A DNA stretch of 37,173 bases from a virus, in the IMG/VR virus record IMGVR_UViG_3300030085_002659, positions 24,269-61,441 of that record. The stretch is one strand, 5' to 3'. Within the stretch, counting starts at the first letter, position 1. Every line of letters begins with the position of its first letter. A program made the translations under genes and the position numbers. Shown one piece after another: positions 31,420 to 37,173 of the stretch. The notes under the pieces were generated by a model. The model saw only the letters and a program-made list of their open reading frames with translations, was not told the DNA's origin and ran no database searches.

Positions 31420-33140
31420 TAGCTTAACATCTTTTCAACTATTTCGATATCTTCAGGATAATCAACTGCGTGTGATACATTCTCTACCATCACCATCTTT
31501 ACTTTATATCCCATTTCTATAAATCTATCAATCTCGATATCTTCTTGAGATTCAAGTGGTGTCTTTTTACCATATTCCCAAAATGATTTTAAATGTTCTC
31601 TATTGAATCCATAGATACAAACTTGTTTTAGTGGATTACTGGTCGAACCCTGTTTTGTCCCTGGGAGTGGACTTCTTGAACACCAAATCAACTCATCATT
31701 TAGATTTGTGATTACTTTTGGTATCTTTGTATCTTCTACTCTTTCGTGAGGATTAAGTTTCGCCATACAATTTACAATGTGGTCAGGATTATTTATCTTT
31801 GCCTCAATTACCTTTTGGATATCCTCTGGCGATAACATTGGTTCATCACCTTGTACATTGATAATAAAGTCTGCGTCAATCTCTAATGACGCCTCTGCGA
31901 CTCTATCTGTTCCTGTTGGACAATCGTCTGAAGTTAGAATTACTTTCCAACCATGTTCTTTTACAACATCAACGATTTCTTGATTCTCAGTTGCGATGTA
32001 AACATTCTCTTGTCCTACCGCCCACTTCGCAGTTTCAGCTACCCAAAGAATCATCTCTTTTCCATGAATCTTGGCAAGAGGTTTGCCAGGGAATCTTGAT
32101 GATTTGTATCTTGCGGGGATAACTACTGCCACTTTAGGTTCTAATACTCCATCAAGTTTCTTTTCATCAAAACTTACTGATTCAGGAATATCAAGTAATA
32201 CATCTTCTATTCTATTAGGATGTAAAAAAGATTGTTGTAAGTTCTGAGGATATAACGGATGAATATGTTTCAACCCACTAACCATATAATTGTGTGTGAA
32301 TCCCCACTTGTGTTCTTCCATCAAAGGAATCATCCAATCAGAAATAACTTTTTGTAAAGGTTTACAATTATACTCAGTTTTATCATGTGAAAGAAATTTC
32401 ATCTTGTCTTTCGCATATTGATGATAAGTTACAAGTTGTTCGGTTTTTACATTACCGACTCCTCTACCCATTCCAAGTAAAGTACCATCCAACCAAAGTG
32501 CTCCTTCGGATTCTGCGGCAATACAATTAGCGAATGCAAGACCAAGGTTATCGTGTGTATGAACCCCAATCTTTGAATCACCTTCAAATAGTTCAACAAC
32601 TTGTTTTGTTCTATCAGGCGTCAATGCACCATACGAATCAGCAAAGTATAATACAAGTGGGTCTAATCCACTCATTACTTTTACAAAGTCATATATTTGA
32701 GTATCAGTCAATAAAGTTATACCCATCAGATTTACTATCAAATCATATCCCTTTGCTTTGACATAATCACCAATCTTGACAGAATGGTCTAACTCCGAAT
32801 ACTTTATTGCCAGACGACAGATGTCAAATGGTGAATCTTCACTATCATGGATAACATCATCAATCAATGAATAATCTACTTCATCATCTTTGATAAAGTC
32901 TTTTGCGTCAATCATAAACGCAAGTTTCAAGTTTACTGGTTTTCTATAATCTAATACATCCCAAATAAACCTATCGTTACACTTACGATACTTACCACCC
33001 TTAACAGGTGACTTGTATCCCATTTCCATCACTCCAACTCCTGAAAGGTCAAGGGCTTGTACTAAGTCTTTGACCATCTGAGTGTCAAAGTTCCAATTGG
33101 TGTAGTAACCACCATCTCTTAATGTACAATCTAATATCAT
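31419..33140 (-). CDS. Fusion: DRE-TIM aldolase + CMP-KDO synthetase (KdsB-like)
   Basis: 573 aa, two full domains. Residues 1-330 are a DRE-TIM metalloenzyme of the HMG-CoA lyase/4-hydroxy-2-oxovalerate aldolase type: LDCTLRDGGYYTNW (3-16) with Asp4 and Arg8, and IGVHTHDNLGLAFAN (191-205) with metal ligands His194 and His196. Residues 336-573 are a KdsB cytidylyltransferase: VVIPARYKSSRFPGKPL (339-355), TGTDRVAEA, FIINVQGDEP (425-434), and SQEDIEIDRF with VDYPEDIE. The pair could make a keto-deoxy sugar by aldol condensation and then form its CMP derivative. No break lies between domains. Confidence 0.88.
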   Translation of the reverse strand: MILDCTLRDGGYYTNWNFDTQMVKDLVQALDLSGVGVMEMGYKSPVKGGKYRKCNDRFIWDVLDYRKPVNLKLAFMIDAKDFIKDDEVDYSLIDDVIHDSEDSPFDICRLAIKYSELDHSVKIGDYVKAKGYDLIVNLMGITLLTDTQIYDFVKVMSGLDPLVLYFADSYGALTPDRTKQVVELFEGDSKIGVHTHDNLGLAFANCIAAESEGALWLDGTLLGMGRGVGNVKTEQLVTYHQYAKDKMKFLSHDKTEYNCKPLQKVISDWMIPLMEEHKWGFTHNYMVSGLKHIHPLYPQNLQQSFLHPNRIEDVLLDIPESVSFDEKKLDGVLEPKVAVVIPARYKSSRFPGKPLAKIHGKEMILWVAETAKWAVGQENVYIATENQEIVDVVKEHGWKVILTSDDCPTGTDRVAEASLEIDADFIINVQGDEPMLSPEDIQKVIEAKINNPDHIVNCMAKLNPHERVEDTKIPKVITNLNDELIWCSRSPLPGTKQGSTSNPLKQVCIYGFNREHLKSFWEYGKKTPLESQEDIEIDRFIEMGYKVKMVMVENVSHAVDYPEDIEIVEKMLS

Positions 33141-33141
33141 A

Positions 33142-33158
33142 GGAAATTGTTAAATTTT
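33142..33158 (-). repeat. Partial copy of the P1-P3 upstream block
   Basis: On the minus strand AAAATTTAACAATTTCC ends two bases before the fusion gene's ATG. It matches the first 16 bases of P2 (AAAATTTAACAATTTC) but lacks the TTTGG/TAnnTTTG part. It may be an initiation-region or operator remnant. Confidence 0.5.
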
Positions 33159-33164
33159 CTTTTT

Positions 33165-33183
33165 GACACACGAATCGTTCCCA
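33165..33183 (-). promoter_or_regulatory. Copy 2 of ACGA-N-TCGTGTGTC element
   Basis: Minus strand GGGAACGATTCGTGTGTC, followed by AAAAAGAAAATTT, in the 52-base gap between the GT2 gene and the fusion gene. Copy 1 at 162-180 shares the dyad, the TGTGTC tail and the A-rich flank. It sits about 25 bases upstream of the fusion gene start, where it could act as an operator or RNA-processing site. Confidence 0.4.
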
Positions 33184-33192
33184 AAATGGGAG

Positions 33193-33816
33193 TTACACGA
33201 GGGTGTCATAATAATCGTTTTGTTTTATTTGTTTTTCAATATCTTTGTGGTGGAACAATGCTAGTTCCTCTACCCAAGGTAAATTTGAAATAGTATCAAA
33301 CCCATCGAGTTTCTCGTGTACCTTATTTATCCAACGAATGGATTCGGATTTCTTATAAACTCTCCATTGTGGGTCTGGCCAATTCACTCTACCTTTATCA
33401 TCAACATTCCACTTCCATTTTTGAATGTACTCATCTGTTAACCCATCTACCAAATTTACTCTCGGTACAAGGATTACATCTACTGAATTCATTTCAAGGA
33501 TTTGTGGAAGGTTTTGAATTAGTTCTTCGTTTGGAATCTCATCTGCATCAATCTGAAATATGTAATCACCATTACACAAATCAGTTAACTTGTTTTTCCA
33601 ATTTGCAAAATGCCCATCAAACTCACCACTATGCCATGAGTAACTTGGGTTTACTGATTTTGCTCTTAAATATTCCTCTACTTTTTTATCACCATTTTTA
33701 GAGTCGTATAGTATTACTATCTCATCTTCTGGTCTGATATTATCTAAAAGATATGGAATTAGTTTTTGAATTTCTGTAAATTCATTACAAACTGTAACTG
33801 CGTAACTTATTTTCAT
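33193..33816 (-). CDS. GT2 glycosyltransferase (207 aa)
   Basis: GT-A core: ISYAVTVCNEFTEIQKLIPY (3-22), EDEIVILYDSKNGDKKVEEY, and DYIFQIDADEIPNEEL (84-99) with the DAD motif at 90-92. WRVYKKSESIRWINKVHEKL is an acceptor-side stretch. This is a compact family 2 enzyme of the type that builds surface polysaccharides. The gene ends in a 52-base gap before the aldolase-KdsB fusion. Confidence 0.88.
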   Translation of the reverse strand: MKISYAVTVCNEFTEIQKLIPYLLDNIRPEDEIVILYDSKNGDKKVEEYLRAKSVNPSYSWHSGEFDGHFANWKNKLTDLCNGDYIFQIDADEIPNEELIQNLPQILEMNSVDVILVPRVNLVDGLTDEYIQKWKWNVDDKGRVNWPDPQWRVYKKSESIRWINKVHEKLDGFDTISNLPWVEELALFHHKDIEKQIKQNDYYDTLV

Positions 33817-33825
33817 AATTTAATT

Positions 33826-34341
33826 TTATAATCCTACGGGTGGAGTATCTTGTGTTGTTTCCAAATCCGTATCATCTTTCCTTACTTGTTCTTCTTGCCT
33901 TCTCTTAGACCTCGGTGCTATTTTATCGTAAACACCGAAATCATAATTATACACCGTAACTTGACCTACATTCTTTTCTACTAAAGTTCTGTATCCGTTT
34001 TGTAGGTCTTTGTTTTTTAACTTTGATGTATAAAATTGTTTAGAGTTAACTTCTACTCTTAATTTACTTAAATCTAATTTTCTAATCTTAGGAGTATTAC
34101 TTGTTACCTCATCTAAATCTTCTGCGAGTTTAATAAACTTATCTGGTGCACAATCTTTCAAGTCTAAACAATGAAAGTAATTTTTAAAATTAGGTTGTAG
34201 AATAAAGACAAACATATCTCTCTGAGTATTGTCTCGTTTCTTATATCTAATCTTAGCGACCATACCTCTCTCTAATTTAGAATTAGAGACTCTTGTAGGG
34301 TCTGTCATATTACTTCTATGTCTACTTGTATAATCAGGCAT
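33826..34341 (-). CDS. Hypothetical protein (171 aa) inside glycan cassette
   Basis: Not similar to a sugar enzyme. Begins MPDYTSRHRSNMTDPTRVSN, has a beta-like centre (RDMFVFILQPNFKNYFHCLD), and ends with a charged low-complexity tail (RSKRRQEEQVRKDDTDLETT). The start overlaps the GT4 gene stop by eight bases. It may be a virion or assembly protein that happens to lie in the cassette. Confidence 0.7.
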   Translation of the reverse strand: MPDYTSRHRSNMTDPTRVSNSKLERGMVAKIRYKKRDNTQRDMFVFILQPNFKNYFHCLDLKDCAPDKFIKLAEDLDEVTSNTPKIRKLDLSKLRVEVNSKQFYTSKLKNKDLQNGYRTLVEKNVGQVTVYNYDFGVYDKIAPRSKRRQEEQVRKDDTDLETTQDTPPVGL

Positions 34342-35620
34342 CTTTCTTCTTCAATTTAGGTAACTTTAATCCTACTTGTGTTGGACCTTCACCAACTTTA
34401 TATTTTTCAAGTAATTCACCCAACTTGGTTGTCATGTGTTCTTGTGTAAAATTATCTCTAACAAATTGTCTATTCTTACGAGACATCTCTAATGCTTTCT
34501 TGTAATTTTTATACACAGATTTCAAAACACCAGTTGCTTGTTGGTGGTCTATCTTAAACCACTTTGAACCTTCGATGTTCCATTTATTTCTTGCTGATGG
34601 GTGTACTTCTTCTATCTTACCACCAACTAAGAAGTTAAATGAAGGATTTAAAAAATCTAAGTGACCACTCCATGCTGATGCAATAATAGGTTTACCACTA
34701 ATACATGCCTCAAGTAATGGTCTACCAAATCCTTCACCATGAGTAAACGATACATGAGATTTTACTTTTGGATGATTATATACTGAATTCATTTCGTCAT
34801 CGGTTAAATCACCATCTAATATATAAATATTAGGGAAGTTACTTCCACCAATTCTTCTTTTACATCTTTCAATTATCTTTTTAATTCTATGTATATTTGA
34901 TATGGAAGGATTTCCATTATTAGTTTTTAGAATCAACGCAGGTTTACTACCACCTCTAAGATTTGTACCTTTAAATGTATTTAAGAAAACTTTTATTAAT
35001 GAGTATATATTTTTTCTATCATGTCCATCATCACCAGGCAACCAATGTCCTACAAATAAGAAACAAAATTGTTCAGGTATTTTTTCAAATACTGATTTAA
35101 CATTGTTATTAATAGGTTTTTTGTTGTCATAGATATTCTTATCAAACCCCTCAAACAAAACCTCAACAGGTTTTTCTAATTTCAATTCACCAATCTTTTG
35201 TTTAGTTTGGTCATTAAGTTTATCATAGACTGCACTTAATGTTCTTGCTGAATGAACGGATGATGTTAGGGTTAAATCCATTCTATTACATCCATCAATA
35301 AATTCTGCAGATGCATCAGAGGTTTCAATAACTGCAGATACACCAATATTAAAATTACCTACTGGCTGAAATTCACTTGGGATAGTTATCTGAATCCATA
35401 CTTCTGGTTTCTGTTCTAAGTTATTGATGATTCTTGAAGTTAAATCACTATCTTCTGGTGTCAATGCATTCATAGGACATTGACCCCATCTTTGAGACAA
35501 AATTTTAATATCCCATTCCTCACCCTTTACATCTATTAAGGACCTAACGAAATCTCTACTTCTTGCTCCATAACCACTTCTTGTAGCTATTGGACAACTA
35601 ATTACACATAATTTTTTCAT
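34334..35620 (-). CDS. GT4-type glycosyltransferase (428 aa)
   Basis: Two-domain GT-B enzyme. N-terminal LCVISCPIATRSGYGARSRD (4-23) is an acceptor-side Gly-rich loop. C-terminal VSFTHGEGFGRPLLEACISG (290-309) holds the E-x7-E motif of GT4 (E296, E304), followed by KPIIASAWSGHLDF. Related to the gene at 35617-37029. A lipid-linked or protein-linked glycan is a likely acceptor. A four-base overlap joins it to that upstream gene. Confidence 0.85.
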   Translation of the reverse strand: MKKLCVISCPIATRSGYGARSRDFVRSLIDVKGEEWDIKILSQRWGQCPMNALTPEDSDLTSRIINNLEQKPEVWIQITIPSEFQPVGNFNIGVSAVIETSDASAEFIDGCNRMDLTLTSSVHSARTLSAVYDKLNDQTKQKIGELKLEKPVEVLFEGFDKNIYDNKKPINNNVKSVFEKIPEQFCFLFVGHWLPGDDGHDRKNIYSLIKVFLNTFKGTNLRGGSKPALILKTNNGNPSISNIHRIKKIIERCKRRIGGSNFPNIYILDGDLTDDEMNSVYNHPKVKSHVSFTHGEGFGRPLLEACISGKPIIASAWSGHLDFLNPSFNFLVGGKIEEVHPSARNKWNIEGSKWFKIDHQQATGVLKSVYKNYKKALEMSRKNRQFVRDNFTQEHMTTKLGELLEKYKVGEGPTQVGLKLPKLKKKDA

Positions 35621-37029
35621 ACTTTGTAAATATCAAATCTTTGTCTTGGTTTCCAATTTTCTAAACACCCATCAATTGCTTCAATGAATTTTTCACCCAT
35701 TTTTTCTGATGCCATGTCACCATCGTTGAGAATGAAGTCATGACCTTTTTTACCAGCCTCTTCACATCCATCTCTTCCCTTTTCATACCATCGTTGTATT
35801 GCCTCACCAATATCTTTATATGAACATCTGTCATCAAAAATATATGGAGTCAAAGGTGAACCTTGTAGTGATAAGTTAGATGGCCATATAGGTTCTACCC
35901 ACTCACCCCAAGTTAATTCATCTATGATAGGATTGTCTTTGTCGTGTAGTGACCCAATCTCAACATAATCATCTGCGGTTAAAAACTTACCATTTCTTTT
36001 GAATCCACATTGGTCTTGTAGTCCACCTGTAACATTGACTACAACAGGAGTACCTGCTCTTAGTGCTTCACAAGAACCTAATCCAAACCCTTCATTGGAT
36101 GCTACATTTAAAACTATATCACATGAATTGTAAAACATATTTAGTTGTTCGGTTGAAAGTTTGTCTGTACTAAACCCTACATTACCAAACTTACAATTCA
36201 TTTTAGCTAACTCAGGCATATCAGTACCATTATCATCAATCGGATTTGTATGCATCCACAATAACATTTTTTTATCGGGGTGTTTTGCTGCAAATTGTTC
36301 AAATCCAAGAATCACATCACCTGGTACTTTTCTACGAATATTTCTATTACACCACCCAACTATAAAATCATAGTCATTAAGTTTATACTTGTCTTTGTAT
36401 GCTAATAGATTAGTGTCTGTAATCTCAAGTGGTTTGAATAATGGTGTTACACCATGTGGTATATATTTGTATGCCCAATCTTCTTTTGCCATATCATACC
36501 AATCAAGAGTTCTTTTGTTGATACCATATGTTTGTTTTGAAATACCTAATAGTAAATCACAACTTGCATAAAATGGTGAATTCCAATGTGGGTCTGGCAA
36601 AGAGTCCCAAATGTTGTAATACATGATTGGACAAACTTGTCTTACCTCAACTTCCATATCATACAACCATCCCCAAAATCTTGGGTCTGTAAAATGTAAG
36701 ATGGCGTCAGGTTTTTCTATATTGATTAGTTGTCTTAAGATTTCAGGATTACCATAGCCAGTATTTGCGTATATTTTTAGATGTGCATCTTCTACGCCTG
36801 TAAACTTTCTTATATCATCGTCCAATATGAATTGTTTTCCGTGGTCAGGGTGTTTAAGTGCCGCACCCAACTGAACCCAATCATATTTGTGTATAGTAGA
36901 TACAACAATCTCTTTAGATTGTGTTGCGATTCCACTATGTAATCTTAAATCATCTGAGAGTAAAAGTATCTTTGGTTTTTTAGGACCATCATTAGATACC
37001 TTTCTTAGTTTTGGTAGTTCTATACTCAT
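35617..37029 (-). CDS. GT4-type glycosyltransferase (470 aa)
   Basis: LLLSDDLRLHSGIATQSKEI (22-41) is the N-terminal loop, KYIPHGVTPLFKP marks the hinge, GWCNRNIRRKVPGDVI opens the C-terminal domain, and VASNEGFGLGSCEALRAGTP (309-328) carries E-x7-E (E313, E321). Full-length GT-B enzyme. It is the first complete gene of the visible cassette, and a weak promoter-like box lies upstream (37058-37065). It adds a hexose or related sugar from a nucleotide donor. Confidence 0.87.
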   Translation of the reverse strand: MSIELPKLRKVSNDGPKKPKILLLSDDLRLHSGIATQSKEIVVSTIHKYDWVQLGAALKHPDHGKQFILDDDIRKFTGVEDAHLKIYANTGYGNPEILRQLINIEKPDAILHFTDPRFWGWLYDMEVEVRQVCPIMYYNIWDSLPDPHWNSPFYASCDLLLGISKQTYGINKRTLDWYDMAKEDWAYKYIPHGVTPLFKPLEITDTNLLAYKDKYKLNDYDFIVGWCNRNIRRKVPGDVILGFEQFAAKHPDKKMLLWMHTNPIDDNGTDMPELAKMNCKFGNVGFSTDKLSTEQLNMFYNSCDIVLNVASNEGFGLGSCEALRAGTPVVVNVTGGLQDQCGFKRNGKFLTADDYVEIGSLHDKDNPIIDELTWGEWVEPIWPSNLSLQGSPLTPYIFDDRCSYKDIGEAIQRWYEKGRDGCEEAGKKGHDFILNDGDMASEKMGEKFIEAIDGCLENWKPRQRFDIYKV

Positions 37030-37057
37030 TCTATAACTTCTTCTTTTTATTTAACTA

Positions 37058-37065
37058 TAAATATA
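37058..37065 (-). promoter_or_regulatory. TATATTTA box upstream of GT4 gene, weak promoter candidate
   Basis: Minus strand TTTTTTGTATATTTATAG contains TATATTTA, identical to the -7 box of P5, 28 bases before the ATG at 37029. No TTTGG lies at the matching upstream distance, so it is weaker. It could start transcription of the glycan cassette. Confidence 0.35.
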
Positions 37066-37078
37066 CAAAAAATATTTA

Positions 37079-37173
37079 TTAAATCCTATTATATTCATCA
37101 GAAATTCTAACAATATCATCTTCACCAAAATAAGTGCCAGTTTGAACTTCTATGAACTCAACAACTTCATCAG
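37079..37173 (-). CDS. Partial hypothetical protein, C-terminus only
   Basis: A frame enters from the right edge and stops at TAA 37079-37081. The visible 30 residues are acidic (DEVVEFIEVQTGTYFGEDDI, ending VRISDEYNRI). No start is visible. The gap to the GT4 gene is about 49 bases. Too short to name. Confidence 0.6.
   Translation of the reverse strand, partial: DEVVEFIEVQTGTYFGEDDIVRISDEYNRI

Noticed and set aside
33369-33701. Plus-strand open frame of about 110 codons rich in His and Leu
   Set aside because: Antisense to the GT2 gene; composition is typical of a reverse-strand shadow.
37050-37075. T4-type late promoter TATAAATA on the plus strand
   Set aside because: It points away from all genes; the minus strand instead shows TATATTTA, which fits the -7 box of the Bacteroidota-type set.

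Overview
This 37 kb window looks like part of a large tailed bacteriophage genome (Caudoviricetes), probably a marine phage of a Bacteroidota (Flavobacteriia-like) host. The evidence is indirect. Every supported gene is on the minus strand, genes overlap by a few bases (ATGA, TAATG) or are nearly adjacent, the DNA is very AT-rich, and several protein types are ones I associate with marine phages (DUF3008, DUF6445, DUF6165, a P-loop GGAGSGKG kinase, HNH, PAP2, small coiled-coil membrane proteins). Host clues are a ClpS-like protein resembling Bacteroidota ClpS, lipoprotein and outer-membrane proteins of Bacteroidota style, and promoters of the TTTG (-33) / TAnnTTTG (-7) type. No terminase, capsid, tail or replication gene was recognised, so rank and host remain inference.

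Transcription runs from high to low coordinates. 37.2-21.5 kb is an almost uninterrupted glycan cassette. It holds two GT4 glycosyltransferases, several GT2/GT-A enzymes, GT-B-like enzymes, two sialyltransferase-like proteins, two nucleotide-sugar epimerases/dehydratases, a short UDP-glucose-dehydrogenase-like enzyme, a DUF6165 protein, a 2OG-Fe(II) oxygenase, a mini-HAD protein, and a fusion of a DRE-TIM aldolase with a CMP-KDO synthetase (KdsB). 21.5-12.5 kb holds lysis and envelope genes: an SxGC transpeptidase-like putative endolysin, a candidate holin, coiled-coil membrane proteins, an outer-membrane beta-barrel, two lipoproteins, an exported thioredoxin fold without CXXC, a PAP2 phosphatase, a HAD phosphatase and a 2OG oxygenase. 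12.5-9.5 kb holds a ClpS-like adaptor, a P-loop kinase, a DUF6445 oxygenase and a sulfotransferase. 9.5-6 kb is a small-gene region with three near-identical promoters, a terminator, a SWIM protein, a GT32-like glycosyltransferase and a HAD protein. 6-1.8 kb is a chaperone island: GroES, a membrane protein, an HNH endonuclease, GroEL, a J-domain protein, then a TagD-like cytidylyltransferase. 1.8-0 kb holds tiny genes, an exported NUC1 nuclease and a Nudix hydrolase.

Together the genes suggest a phage that invests in protein folding and turnover (GroEL/ES, J-protein, ClpS), in envelope remodelling, and in making and attaching its own activated sugars. The most distinctive idea is a self-contained CMP-sugar route: the aldolase-KdsB fusion could make and activate a keto-deoxy sugar, and the neighbouring sialyltransferase-like enzymes could transfer it to a phage or host surface glycan.

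Several genes shorter than 60 codons were read directly from the sequence (1555-1653, 1650-1811, 8281-8421, 10757-10900, 12300-12479, 17596-17733). Start codons were revised where overlaps, promoters or leader sequences supported it.
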